This document shows positions 44,550 to 52,668 of a stretch of 64,000 nucleotides of DNA, piece by piece. Numbering within the stretch: the stretch's first letter is position 1; each line of letters begins with the position of its first letter. The position numbers were made by a program, and so were the translations under genes. The DNA comes from Georgenia wutianyii (GTDB taxonomy: Bacteria > Actinomycetota > Actinomycetes > Actinomycetales > Actinomycetaceae), in the NCBI RefSeq assembly GCF_006349365.1, contig NZ_CP040899.1, forward strand, positions 2,232,001 through 2,296,000. The letters run 5' to 3'. Below the pieces are notes generated by a model. It did not search any database. It was not told where the DNA came from and saw only the letters and a program-made list of their open reading frames with translations.

Positions 44550-44568
44550 AGCCGCGCACCGGCGAGCG

Positions 44569-45387
44569 TCAGTCCTTGACCGCGCCCTCGAGCATCCCGC
44601 GGATGAAGTGGCGCTGGAGGAAGAGGTAGAGCACGACCATCGGCAGGGCGACGAGCACGGCGCCCGCGGCGAGCAGCACGGTGCCCTGGGTGTACTGGCC
44701 CTGGAAGAGCGCCAGCCCGAGCGGGGCGGTGCGCAGCTGGGCGTTGGGCGACATGACGAGCGGGATGAGGAACTCGTTCCACGTCCACATGAACGTGAGG
44801 AGGACGAGGGTGACGACGGCGGGCCGCGCCACGGGGATGAGCACCTGCCACAGCACGCGGTGGTGCCCGGCGCCGTCGAGGCGGGCGGCCTCGATGATCG
44901 AGCGGTTGGCGCCGCGGAAGTAGGCGCGCATCCAGAACGTCCCGAAGGCGACCGACTGCGCGATCTGCGGCAGGGCGATCGCCCAGATCGTGTTCGTCAG
45001 GCCGACCGCCTGGAAGTCGAAGAACAGCGGGACGACGATCGCCTCGGTCGGGATCATGATGCCGATGAGGAAGGTGTAGAAGAGCACCTGCGAGCCGCGG
45101 AACTCGAACGCGCCGAAGGCGTAGCCGGCCATGATCGACAGCACCGTCGCGCTCGTGACGACGAGGGCCGCGATGAGCACCGAGTTCGTCATGTACTCGC
45201 TGAAGCGGCCCTGCTCCCAGGCGCGGGCGAAGTTCTCCAGGTGCAGCGGGTCGCCGGTGGCGGCGTCCTGCGGGGTCTCGGGCCCGAGCGCGGTGAGGAT
45301 GATCGCGACGATCGGCGTCAGCGCGAACGCGGCGAAGACGATGAGGATGACGTAGTTGCCCAGGCGCTCCCCGGTGGAGACCCTCAT
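44569..45387 (-). CDS. Carbohydrate ABC transporter permease (MalG type)
   Basis: 272 residues with six predicted helices (first YVILIVFAAFALTPIVAIIL). The EAA loop is IIEAARLDGAGHHRVLWQVLIP and the C terminus QRHFIRGMLEGAVKD is characteristic of MalG-type CUT1 permeases. ATG 45387 overlaps the MalF-type gene by 4 nt. No ATPase gene is in this cluster, so a shared MsmK-type ATPase (for example 17865-18929) may energise it (inference). Confidence 0.93.
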   Translation of the reverse strand: MRVSTGERLGNYVILIVFAAFALTPIVAIILTALGPETPQDAATGDPLHLENFARAWEQGRFSEYMTNSVLIAALVVTSATVLSIMAGYAFGAFEFRGSQVLFYTFLIGIMIPTEAIVVPLFFDFQAVGLTNTIWAIALPQIAQSVAFGTFWMRAYFRGANRSIIEAARLDGAGHHRVLWQVLIPVARPAVVTLVLLTFMWTWNEFLIPLVMSPNAQLRTAPLGLALFQGQYTQGTVLLAAGAVLVALPMVVLYLFLQRHFIRGMLEGAVKD

Positions 45388-46310
45388 CGCTCGCGCTCCC
45401 CGATCCGGTTGACCGCCAGGTTGATGGCGAAGATGAGCGCGGTGAGGACGACGGCGACGGCGGCCGCCGAGCCCACGTCCCCCTCGCGGAAGGCGCGCTG
45501 GAATACCGCCCAGCTGGGCACCGTCGTCGAGGTCCCGGGCCCGCCGCGGGTGGTGACGTAGACGAGGTCGAAGGTCTTGAGGGCGGCGATGATCGTCAGC
45601 GTGAGCGCGACGACGATCTCCGCGCGTACCGAGGGCACGGAGATGGAGAAGAAGGTGCGCACCGCGCCCGCGCCGTCGAGGGTCGCCGCCTCGTAGAGGT
45701 CCTTGGGCACGCGTGCCATGCCCGCCATGAGGAGCACGGTGACCAGACCGGTCGACACCCATGTGCCGATGAACCCGACGGCGGGCAGCGCCCAGGTGAA
45801 GTCGCCCAGCCACCCGCGCGCGAGCGTGCCCAGCCCCACGGCCTCGAGCGCCGAGTTGAGCAGTCCGTCGGGGGCGTAGATCTGCCGCCACGCGACGGCG
45901 ACGACGACCATCGCGATGACCTGCGGCAGGAAGACGACCGTGCGGAAGAACGCCAGCCCGCGCACCCGGGCGCGCACGAGCACCGCCGCGAGCACGAGCC
46001 CGATGCACACCGGCAGGACGGCGAAGAAGAAGATGAGGACGAGCGCGTGCCAGAAGGCCTCGCGCAGCTTCGGGTCGGCGACGACGTCGACGTAGTTCTC
46101 CAGGCCGACGAACGTCGCCAGGGACAGCCCGTCCCAGTCGTACAGGGAGATCTGCACGGACCGGCCCAGCGGGTAGAGCAGGAACAGCGCGTAGACCACG
46201 AAGGCCGGCGCGAGGAAGAGGTAGGGGGTCAGCCCGAAGCGCCCCCGCGCCCGCGGGCGACCCTTGCGGGCCGCCCGCGGGCGGAGAGCCTTCGGGGGCT
46301 GGGCGCTCAT
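45384..46310 (-). CDS. Carbohydrate ABC transporter permease (MalF type)
   Basis: 308 residues. After an Arg-rich cytoplasmic tail, helices begin at FLAPAFVVYALFLLYPLGRS. The EAA loop is YEAATLDGAGAVRTFFSISVPS and YVTTRGGPGTSTTV is the family's last conserved loop. The ATG at 46310 lies 1 bp from the binding-protein stop. It forms a heterodimer with the MalG-type partner. Confidence 0.93.
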   Translation of the reverse strand: MSAQPPKALRPRAARKGRPRARGRFGLTPYLFLAPAFVVYALFLLYPLGRSVQISLYDWDGLSLATFVGLENYVDVVADPKLREAFWHALVLIFFFAVLPVCIGLVLAAVLVRARVRGLAFFRTVVFLPQVIAMVVVAVAWRQIYAPDGLLNSALEAVGLGTLARGWLGDFTWALPAVGFIGTWVSTGLVTVLLMAGMARVPKDLYEAATLDGAGAVRTFFSISVPSVRAEIVVALTLTIIAALKTFDLVYVTTRGGPGTSTTVPSWAVFQRAFREGDVGSAAAVAVVLTALIFAINLAVNRIGERER

Positions 46311-46311
46311 C

Positions 46312-47700
46312 TCACTCCGCCGAGGTCACGAACTCGCTGTAGTCGGTCTCGAGGGCGGCGAGCAGGCCGGCGGCGTCGAGCTGGCCGCCGAGGAACGCCT
46401 GGAGGTTCTGCCCGAGGGTCTCGCTCATCGTCGGCGTGGCCCAGTCGAGGTAGGGCACGAGCGCGCCGTCCTCGACGACCTCGCCGTAGGCGGCGTAGAT
46501 GTCGGCCTGCAGGCCGCCGTCGGGCATGTGCTCCGCGGTCTCGACCACCGGCATGTTCCCGGTCTCGGCGAGCACGGCCATCGCGTCCTCGCTCGTGATG
46601 AAGTCGATGTACGCGGCGCCGACGTCCGGGTTCTCCGAGGCGGAGGTGACGGCGAAGGGGATGCCGGTGCCACCGGTGGTCACCTTGCCGGCGCCCTCCT
46701 CGACGGGCGGCGGGGCGAAGAAGCCGACGTCCTCGCCCATCGCGGCCTCGATGTCCGGGCCGAGCCAGGAACCGGCCATGAGGTAGACACCCTCACCCTC
46801 GGTGAACGACTGCCACACGGCGTCGTAGTCCGCGCCGTTGAAGCCGTCGTTGAAGTAGCCGGCCTCGACCCACGAGGCGAGCTCCTCGGCCGCGGCGAGG
46901 TTCGCGTCGGACTCCCAGCTCGCGCCCTCGTTGCCGAAGCCGAGCGAGCGGATCTCCTCGGGGTCCACGTGCGCGCCCTGGACGGGGCCGAAGATGTGCG
47001 CGGCGGGCCACTGGTCGAGGTTGCCGAGCAGCAGCGGGGCCTCGCCCGCCTCGGAGATCGTCGCGAGCTGCTCACCGAACTCGGCCCACGTCGCCGGGAC
47101 CTCCAGGCCGAGCTCCTCGAGCTTGGGCTTGGAGTAGTAGATCCCCACGACCTCGCCGACCTGCGGGAGGCCGAAGACGGAGCCCTCGCCGAAGGTCACG
47201 CCGTCCTCGGAGTAGCGGGTGTTCTGCAGCACGGAGTCGGGGAAGCGCTCGGCCCAGCCGTACGCCTCGGCGTACGGGTCGAGGTTGAGCAGCTGGCCGG
47301 CGGCGACGTACTGGCTCATCTGCGAGCGCGAGTTGTTCACCTGCGTGACGTCGGGCGCGTCGTCGCCGGTGAGGGCGAGGCGCAGGGTGGTGGTGAGGTC
47401 GTCGTTGGACTGGGTCACCCGGTCGATGGTGACGTTGGGGTAGGCCTCCATGAAGGCGGCGTTGAGCTGCTCCATCTGCTCGTTCTGCCCGCCGCGGACC
47501 TCCTGGTCCCACACGACGAGCGTGACGTCGCCGAGCTCGGAGATGTCGGTGACGACCTCGTCGGCGGTGGGGGCGGAGGCGGTGTCGGTGGCGTCCTCGT
47601 CACTCGACCCGCCGCTCCCGGGGGTGCACGCGGCCAGAGCGAGCGTGGCGACGGCAGTGGTGAGGACGACGGTGCGACGACGTGTTCGTTGTGGACTCAT
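46312..47700 (-). CDS. Extracellular sugar-binding lipoprotein (CUT1)
   Basis: 462 residues. Signal RRRTVVLTTAVATLALAAC ends in the lipobox LAAC, so it is lipid-anchored. The cluster B fold shows VTLVVWDQEVRGGQNEQMEQ, APDVTQVNNSRSQMSQYV, FGLPQVGEVVGIYYSKPKL and FTEGEGVYLMAGSWLG. It probably binds a glycoside that the adjacent GH4 enzyme or PfkB kinase processes. ATG 47700 has AAGGAG 9 nt upstream and lies 65 bp after the kinase gene. Confidence 0.92.
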   Translation of the reverse strand: MSPQRTRRRTVVLTTAVATLALAACTPGSGGSSDEDATDTASAPTADEVVTDISELGDVTLVVWDQEVRGGQNEQMEQLNAAFMEAYPNVTIDRVTQSNDDLTTTLRLALTGDDAPDVTQVNNSRSQMSQYVAAGQLLNLDPYAEAYGWAERFPDSVLQNTRYSEDGVTFGEGSVFGLPQVGEVVGIYYSKPKLEELGLEVPATWAEFGEQLATISEAGEAPLLLGNLDQWPAAHIFGPVQGAHVDPEEIRSLGFGNEGASWESDANLAAAEELASWVEAGYFNDGFNGADYDAVWQSFTEGEGVYLMAGSWLGPDIEAAMGEDVGFFAPPPVEEGAGKVTTGGTGIPFAVTSASENPDVGAAYIDFITSEDAMAVLAETGNMPVVETAEHMPDGGLQADIYAAYGEVVEDGALVPYLDWATPTMSETLGQNLQAFLGGQLDAAGLLAALETDYSEFVTSAE

Positions 47701-47765
47701 GTGCTGATTCTCCTTCGTTGTGGGCGGTACTCCACCCGCAGGGTGAGATCTTCGTCGATTCTCGG

Positions 47766-48872
47766 TCAGAGATCGGACTCCAGCGCGAAGGTCGCGTCCG
47801 CGCGGCGGGTGACGCGACCGGGCCGGGCCGGCAGGACGTCGGGCAGGAACCGGTAGTGCTCGTGGAGGGCGGCGGCGGCCGGGTCGCCCTCCGCGCGGGC
47901 CGTCTCCAGGCGGGCCCACCAGTCGTGGAGGTCACCGATGCCGGGGGCGGCGAGCGAGCCGCCGAGCGCCTGGACCGCGAGCCCCGAGCACAGCGAGGCG
48001 AAGCGCAGCCGCTGGGCGAGCGGCCAGTCGAGGAGGGACCCGCGGGCGAAGGCGGCGAGGAAGACGTCGCCGGCCCCCGTCGGGTCGACCGCGTCGACGT
48101 CGAGCGCGGGGACGTGGCACTCCTCACCCGTCGCGGAGTCGAGCGCGATCGCGCCCTCGTGCCCCATCGTCACGACGACGAGCGGGACGCGGTCGGCGAG
48201 GGCGCGGGCAGCCTCGCGCGCCGAGTCGGTGCGCGTGTAGGCCATCGCCTCGGCGGCGTTGGGCAGGAACGCGTAGCAGTCCTCGAGCGCGGACAGCTTG
48301 CTGTGGTCCCACTTCTCGGTGGGGTCCCAGCCGAGGTCGGCGAAGACGCGCGCACCGGCGGCGGCGGCGCGGCGCCACCAGCGCTCCTCGGCACGCTCGT
48401 CGTCGAGGTCGATGATGACGGCGCGCGCGGGGGGCGGGTCGCCGATGAGCTCGTCGTAGCCGAGCGTCAGCGGGTGGCCGTGGGTGATCATCGACCGGTC
48501 TCCCCCGTAGGCGAGGGAGACGGTGACCGAGGTGTGCTGGGGCAGCCGGACCGAGCGGGACAGGTCGATCGCCTCGTCGGCGAGGATCTCCCAGCACCAG
48601 CGGGCGTAGACGTCGTCACCGAAGCCGGTGGCCAGGCCGGTCGCCAGGCCGAGCCGGCTGGCGGCGACCGCGAGGTTGGCGATGCCGCCGGGCAGGGAGC
48701 CCATGCCGCTGGCCCACACCTCCGTGCCGGGGCGCGGCACGGACGGGAGCCCGGAGAAGACGATGTCGAGGAAGAGTGGCCCGGAGAGGAAGACGTCGAG
48801 GACGTCGACCTCCGGCTGCTGGGCAGCGGCCTCCTGGACCGGAGCCTCCTGGACACCCGGCTCGTGGGTCAC
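47766..48872 (-). CDS. PfkB family carbohydrate kinase
   Basis: 368 residues. The N-terminal DVLDVFLSGPLFLDIVFSGL and MGSLPGGIANLAVAASRLGL match the PfkB sugar pocket, and AVDPTGAGDVFLAAFARGSL is the ATP-binding GAGD motif with the catalytic Asp. It phosphorylates a sugar or sugar acid of unknown identity. GTG 48872 is supported by AGAGGAG 6 nt upstream. It is the first gene of the importer operon, divergent from the DeoR/GH4 pair, and a palindrome at 48891-48908 lies in its leader. Confidence 0.9.
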   Translation of the reverse strand: MTHEPGVQEAPVQEAAAQQPEVDVLDVFLSGPLFLDIVFSGLPSVPRPGTEVWASGMGSLPGGIANLAVAASRLGLATGLATGFGDDVYARWCWEILADEAIDLSRSVRLPQHTSVTVSLAYGGDRSMITHGHPLTLGYDELIGDPPPARAVIIDLDDERAEERWWRRAAAAGARVFADLGWDPTEKWDHSKLSALEDCYAFLPNAAEAMAYTRTDSAREAARALADRVPLVVVTMGHEGAIALDSATGEECHVPALDVDAVDPTGAGDVFLAAFARGSLLDWPLAQRLRFASLCSGLAVQALGGSLAAPGIGDLHDWWARLETARAEGDPAAAALHEHYRFLPDVLPARPGRVTRRADATFALESDL

Positions 48873-48890
48873 ACCGTGCTCCTCTCGGTC

Positions 48891-48908
48891 GCGGACGGCT
48901 CCGTCCGC
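48891..48908. promoter_or_regulatory. 8-bp-arm palindrome in the pfkB leader
   Basis: GCGGACGG-CT-CCGTCCGC is a perfect palindrome about 19 bp upstream of the kinase GTG. It could be a hairpin in the mRNA leader or an operator for the neighbouring DeoR regulator. Nothing more can be said from sequence. Confidence 0.45.
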
Positions 48909-48927
48909 GGGCATGCTGCGCGATCCA

Positions 48928-48954
48928 TGTTCTGACATTCTATGCACACTAGTG
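48928..48954. promoter_or_regulatory. Divergent promoter motif TGTTCTGACATTC plus CACTAGTG
   Basis: TGTTCTGACATTC (48928-48940) is identical to a 13-bp stretch at 31975-31987 upstream of the inositol-type importer. CACTAGTG (48947-48954) is an 8-bp palindrome next to it, and a GTTCTGATA half-repeat follows toward the DeoR start. The divergent gap holds promoters for both the kinase operon and the DeoR gene. Confidence 0.5.
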
Positions 48955-48988
48955 CCCGGTCCTGCACGGTTCTGATAGCGTCGCTGGC

Positions 48989-49738
48989 GTGTTGACGACG
49001 ACCCGGCGGGACGCGATCCTCGCCGAGCTGCGCGACCACGGCGAGGTCGCCGTCGCACATCTTGCCGAACGTTTCGGGGTCAGCACCTCGACCATCCGCC
49101 GCGACCTCGACCTCCTCAGCCGCCAGGGCCGCCTCCAGCGGGTCCGCGGCGGCGGCGCCGTCGAGCCGGACGCCCGCCCCTTCGAGCTCGTCGCCGGTGA
49201 CCGCACCGCGGGCCGCGAGCGCCTCGGCGCCCTCGCGGCGCGGCTCGTCGCCGACAACGACGTCGTCGTCCTCGACATCGGCACCACCGTCGCGCAGGTC
49301 GCCCGCCACCTGCGCGGGCGGCGGGTCACCGTCGTCACCGCCTCGCTCGCCGTCGTCGACGTCCTGCGCGACGACCCCGTCGTCGAGCTCGTCGTCCTCG
49401 GCGGCGTGCTGCGCCGCTCCTACCTCTCCCTCGTCGGCGCCCTGCCCGAGCAGGCGCTCAGCCAGATCACCGCCGACGTCGCCTTCCTCGGCACGAGCGG
49501 CGTGCGCGACGACGGCGCCGTCCTCGACTCCACGAGCATCGAGGTGCCGGTCAAGCGCGCGATCGTCGCCGCGTCCGAGCGCCGCGTCCTCGTCGCCGAC
49601 GACGACAAGTTCCCCGGCTCCGGGCTGCTCGCCGCCTTCGGCCCGGAGGACGTCGACACCCTCGTCACCAGTCCCGAGTCGAGCTCACCCGGGCTCGACG
49701 TCCTGAGGTCCCGCGGCACGGAGGTCATCACCGAGTGA
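48989..49738 (+). CDS. DeoR family transcriptional regulator
   Basis: 249 residues. The DeoR winged helix starts VLTTTRRDAILAELRDHGEV and shows LAERFGVSTSTIRRDLDLLS. The sensor domain follows, with DIGTTVAQVARHLRG and VKRAIVAASERRVLVADDDK, the phosphosugar-binding SIS-like fold of GlpR/DeoR proteins. GTG start. Its stop overlaps the GH4 start by 4 nt. It likely controls the divergent kinase/importer operon and itself, with a phosphorylated sugar as signal. Confidence 0.92.
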   Translation: MLTTTRRDAILAELRDHGEVAVAHLAERFGVSTSTIRRDLDLLSRQGRLQRVRGGGAVEPDARPFELVAGDRTAGRERLGALAARLVADNDVVVLDIGTTVAQVARHLRGRRVTVVTASLAVVDVLRDDPVVELVVLGGVLRRSYLSLVGALPEQALSQITADVAFLGTSGVRDDGAVLDSTSIEVPVKRAIVAASERRVLVADDDKFPGSGLLAAFGPEDVDTLVTSPESSSPGLDVLRSRGTEVITE

Positions 49739-51096
49739 AGCTCACCGTCATCGGGGGAGGCGGTTTCCGCGTCCCCCAGATCTTCCAGGCGCTCTCGGCC
49801 GGCGACGCGCGGCTGCGCGTCGAGGAGCTGTGGCTCCACGACGTCTCCGCCGAGCGGCTCGACGTCATCGGCCGCGTCCTGGAGCAGCTGGCCGGCGAGC
49901 TCCCCCGACCGCCCCGGGTGCACACGACCACCGACCTCGACGCCGCGCTGCGCGACGCCGACTTCGTCTTCTCCGCGATCCGCGTCGGCGGGTCGGCAGG
50001 GCGGATCACCGACGAGCGCACCGCGCTACGCCTCGGCGTGCTCGGGCAGGAGACCGTCGGGCCCGGCGGCCTGGCCTACGCGCTGCGCACCGTGCCCCAC
50101 GCGCTGCGGCTCGCCGAGCGCATCGCCGCGCAGGCGCCGCGGGCCTGGACGATCAACTTCACCAACCCGGCGGGCATCCTCACCGAGGCGATGCGCACCG
50201 TGCTCGGCGAACGTGTCGTGAGCATCTGCGACACCCCCATCGGGCTCATGCGCCGCGCCGCCACCGGCGTCGGGCGCGACCCGCGCACCGTGGACTTCGA
50301 CTACGTCGGTCTCAACCACCTCGGCTGGCTGCGCACGCTCGTCGTCGACGGACGCGACGTCCTGCCCGAGCTCCTCGCCTCCGACGAGCGGCTCGACGCC
50401 ATCGAGGAGGCGCGCCTCTTCGGCTTCGAGTGGGTGCGCGCGCTCGGCGCGATCCCCAACGAGTACCTCTTCTACTACTACCTCCACCGCGAGGCGATGG
50501 CCCGCCTCACCGGCGACGAGCCCACCCGCGGGGAGTACCTCGACGCCCAGCAGTCCCGCTTCTACGCTCGGGCCGCCGCCGCCCCCGAGCATGCCCTCGA
50601 GCTGTGGGACGCCACCCGCCACGAGCGCGAGTCGACGTACATGAACGAGTCGCGCCCGCCGCAGGAGCGCCACGGCCGGCGCGCCGAGGACGTCGAGGGC
50701 GGCGGGTACCAGGAGGTCGCGCTCGACCTCATGACCGCGCTGGCCACCGGCGAGGCCGCGACGATGATCCTCGGCGTCGGCAACGACGCGCGCGGCGACG
50801 GCAGCCTGCTCGTCCCCCAGCTCACCCCCGGCGCCGTCGTCGAGGTGCCGTGCGCGGTGGACCGCGATGGCGTGCACCCCCGCGCCATCGCCCCGCTCGA
50901 CGGCGAGATGGCCGGGCTCATCACGACCGTCAAGGCGAGCGAGCAGCTCGTGCTCGCGGCGCTGGAGCAGGGGTCGCGCGAGCTCGCCTGGCGGGCGTTC
51001 GCCAACCACCCGCTCGTCGACTCGATCGCCGTCGCCCGGCAGCTGGTCGAGGACTACTGCGCCGCCATGCCCGACGTCGCCGCCCGCCTCCACTGA
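49735..51096 (+). CDS. Glycoside hydrolase family 4 (6-phospho-beta-glucosidase-like)
   Basis: 453 residues. The NAD+ site is VKLTVIGGGGFRVPQIF; the Mn2+ ligands are the Cys in VVSICDTPIG and the His in YVGLNHLGWL. VTINFTNPAG-type residues (TINFTNPAGILTEA) complete the GH4 signature. GH4 enzymes hydrolyse phosphorylated or free glycosides by transient C3 oxidation. No PTS is nearby; the importer and PfkB kinase next door suggest an ABC route, so the substrate may be unphosphorylated or phosphorylated inside the cell. It starts with GTG 49735, overlapping the DeoR stop. Confidence 0.92.
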   Translation: MKLTVIGGGGFRVPQIFQALSAGDARLRVEELWLHDVSAERLDVIGRVLEQLAGELPRPPRVHTTTDLDAALRDADFVFSAIRVGGSAGRITDERTALRLGVLGQETVGPGGLAYALRTVPHALRLAERIAAQAPRAWTINFTNPAGILTEAMRTVLGERVVSICDTPIGLMRRAATGVGRDPRTVDFDYVGLNHLGWLRTLVVDGRDVLPELLASDERLDAIEEARLFGFEWVRALGAIPNEYLFYYYLHREAMARLTGDEPTRGEYLDAQQSRFYARAAAAPEHALELWDATRHERESTYMNESRPPQERHGRRAEDVEGGGYQEVALDLMTALATGEAATMILGVGNDARGDGSLLVPQLTPGAVVEVPCAVDRDGVHPRAIAPLDGEMAGLITTVKASEQLVLAALEQGSRELAWRAFANHPLVDSIAVARQLVEDYCAAMPDVAARLH

Positions 51097-51156
51097 CCCG
51101 CCCACCCGCCGAGCGCGATCGAGCGTCCGACCGCGGGCGGGGACTTACCCAGCTAG

Positions 51157-51233
51157 CCCTCTGGGACGCCCCTCAGCACCCCCGGACACCCCGCGCACGA
51201 GGCGGCCGGCCCACAAAAGGGCGTCCCAGAGGG
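51157..51233. repeat. Palindrome-bounded repeat element, copy 1 (about 77 bp)
   Basis: The ends are perfect 15-bp inverted repeats: CCCTCTGGGACGCCC at 51157-51171 and its complement at 51219-51233. The reverse complement of this copy matches the element at 60084-60157 closely over about 70 bp, apart from a short central block. It lies between the GH4 gene (+) and the convergent DUF3995 gene (-). Confidence 0.85.
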
Positions 51234-51241
51234 GGCGGGGG

Positions 51242-51745
51242 TTACGGCGCCGGGGTTCCCGACATCGTCGTCGGCCCGCGCTCGACGGAGCGGGAGAGCC
51301 ACAGGGAGACGAGGAGCGCGGCGCCCCACAGGAGGAACAGCGGGTCCCACAACCAGGCGTGGCCGACCATCGCGGCGCGGTTGTAGGTGCCGGGCTCGGC
51401 CGTCAGCAGCACCGCGTTGCTCACGACGACGTTGACCCCGCCGTAGACGACGAGCCCTGCTCCGCCCGCCCAGCACAGTGCGCGCCACACGCGCGCCGGG
51501 CGCAGCCGGCCGCGCTCGACGGCCACCGGCACGAGCGCCGCCACAGCCTTCGCCAGCGCGATGCCGGCCAGCCCCCACGCCGCGGCGACCGGTTGCGAGC
51601 GACGGAGGTCGACCGCCCACTGCCCCACGGTGTCCAGGAGCCACTCCCCGCCGACCGCCCAGTAGGCGCTGGCAGCGGCATGGACGAGCCCGACGGCGCA
51701 CGCAACCCACAACCACGCGCGCGCCGTCCGGTCGGATGAGGACAC
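51242..51745 (-). CDS. DUF3995 domain-containing membrane protein
   Basis: 167 residues with four predicted helices: ARAWLWVACAVGLVHAAASA, PVAAAWGLAGIALAKAVAAL, LCWAGGAGLVVYGGVNVVVS and WDPLFLLWGAALLVSLWLS. The N-terminal YWAVGGEWLLDTVGQWA is the DUF3995 signature. The function is unknown. GTG 51745 (VSSSDRTARAW) is the start nearest the first helix; its ribosome site is weak. It reads toward the repeat element and away from the small-protein pair. Confidence 0.82.
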   Translation of the reverse strand: MSSSDRTARAWLWVACAVGLVHAAASAYWAVGGEWLLDTVGQWAVDLRRSQPVAAAWGLAGIALAKAVAALVPVAVERGRLRPARVWRALCWAGGAGLVVYGGVNVVVSNAVLLTAEPGTYNRAAMVGHAWLWDPLFLLWGAALLVSLWLSRSVERGPTTMSGTPAP

Positions 51746-51861
51746 GGCACGAGCCTGCCCCGCGCGCCCGCCACGCGCCAGGCCTGCGCGCAGGATCCAG
51801 CCCTCGGCGTGGGGGCGGAGGAGGGCAGCACAGGCGCTCATGCACACCCGCGCGTCGTTCG

Positions 51862-51876
51862 CGTGGACTGACCACG
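51862..51876. promoter_or_regulatory. CGTGG-N5-CCACG inverted repeat upstream of the small-protein pair
   Basis: CGTGG (51862-51866) and CCACG (51872-51876) flank ACTGA in a comparatively AT-rich patch, GATATGAGACGCTTGTC, about 110 bp before the first small gene. It could be an operator, with GATATG as a possible -10. This is weak evidence. Confidence 0.3.
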
Positions 51877-51984
51877 ATATGAGACGCTTGTCGGGAAGCT
51901 GACGGCACCGGCGTCTCAGTGATGGCGGCACCGTCGACGTCTCCGGCCTGTCCGGCCGGGTCACCGAAGGGAAGTGGTACCACC

Positions 51985-52173
51985 ATGCACACAACCATGC
52001 TCGGCGAGGACTTCGCACGGAGCATGAACGTCCCGCTGGCCGACTTCGTCTACCTCCAGCGACAGCCGGCCAGCCTCCCACGACGTCGCGGCCGCAGGCT
52101 CCACCGCCTGCTCCGGGTCCGCACCGGGGGGCCGCACAGCGCGAGGCGCGAGGCAGCCCTCCGCACTCGCTGA
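51985..52173 (+). CDS. Arg-rich small protein, paralogue A (unrecognised family)
   Basis: 62 residues. ATG 51985 follows GAAGGGAAG about 8-10 nt upstream. The N-terminal 29 residues align without gaps to the next small protein: M(L)G-(E/D), S-M, LAD-(F/Y)-V, LQR-x-PA, with 16 of 29 identical. The tail, RRRGRRLHRLLRVRTGGP, is strongly basic. There is no signal peptide, membrane segment or Cys, and I recognise no family. Conservation of the head with a free-running basic tail suggests a nucleic-acid or acidic-partner binding peptide, but that is inference. Confidence 0.72.
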   Translation: MHTTMLGEDFARSMNVPLADFVYLQRQPASLPRRRGRRLHRLLRVRTGGPHSARREAALRTR

Positions 52174-52180
52174 CCGTTCA

Positions 52181-52218
52181 GGGCCAGGCGCCGGCGGAAG
52201 GCCTCCGGCGCCCGGCCC
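52181..52218 (+). terminator. Terminator hairpin after small protein A
   Basis: GGGCC-A-GGCGCCGG pairs with CCGGCGCC-C-GGCCC (8 plus 5 bp, one mismatch, 10-nt loop) starting 8 bp after the stop. It makes the two small genes separate transcription units, or attenuates read-through. Confidence 0.65.
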
Positions 52219-52479
52219 CTCACCGTCCTCCCCGAGCGACAGTGACCATCTCCCACGGGCGACGTCGGACGCCTCCACGAGCGACCCGGAATGGGACGAA
52301 AAAGGCATGACACTCCCGGCGACCTGCTGCCACGCTTCTCGAATGGCCGTCCCACAGACGCACTAGCAGACCCCGTCGCCGCAGGGATCACGACGACGAG
52401 GTCACGATCCCAGCGTCCCCCAGCGGAGCCATGCCGTCAGCCCGACGGCCCACACATCCACACCTTTCAGGGGAGAGTC
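52219..52479. other. Intergenic region before small protein B
   Basis: About 260 bp without a convincing gene. It holds a GAAAAAGGC stretch near 52298, a 19-codon reading frame at 52307-52366 and a weak GGGATC-N16-GATCCC inverted repeat at 52384-52411. It should contain the promoter of small protein B. An in-frame extension of B to 52291 exists but does not align with paralogue A. Confidence 0.5.
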
Positions 52480-52653
52480 ATGTCGTCCATCATGCTCGGC
52501 GACCTGTCTGCCAGCAGCATGGGAATGTCGTTGGCGGACTACGTCCACCTCCAGCGCCGCCCGGCCACCCGCGTCCTGCGGGCCCGTCGCGGACGCTGGG
52601 CGGGAGTCGCTCCGCGCGCGGCCGTCCGCAACGTGTCACTGCCGCGCGAATGA
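52480..52653 (+). CDS. Arg-rich small protein, paralogue B (unrecognised family)
   Basis: 57 residues. ATG 52480 is preceded by AGGGGAG 4 nt upstream. It begins MSSIMLGDLSASSMGMSLAD and continues YVHLQRRPA, the same head as paralogue A, then a basic tail RVLRARRGRWAGVAPRAAVR. Upstream in-frame codons are out of alignment with A, so the ATG is secure. It ends in front of a strong terminator. Function unknown. Confidence 0.75.
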   Translation: MSSIMLGDLSASSMGMSLADYVHLQRRPATRVLRARRGRWAGVAPRAAVRNVSLPRE

Positions 52654-52668
52654 GGCCCCGCGCCCACC

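Noticed and set aside
52307..52366. 19-codon reading frame (MTLPATCCHASRMAVPQTH) as a leader peptide
   Set aside because: The AAAAAGG site is only 1 nt from the ATG and nothing supports translation; it could be coincidence in the gap before small protein B.
52291..52479. N-terminal extension of small protein B
   Set aside because: The extra 63 codons do not align with paralogue A, whereas the ATG at 52480 with AGGGGAG does.
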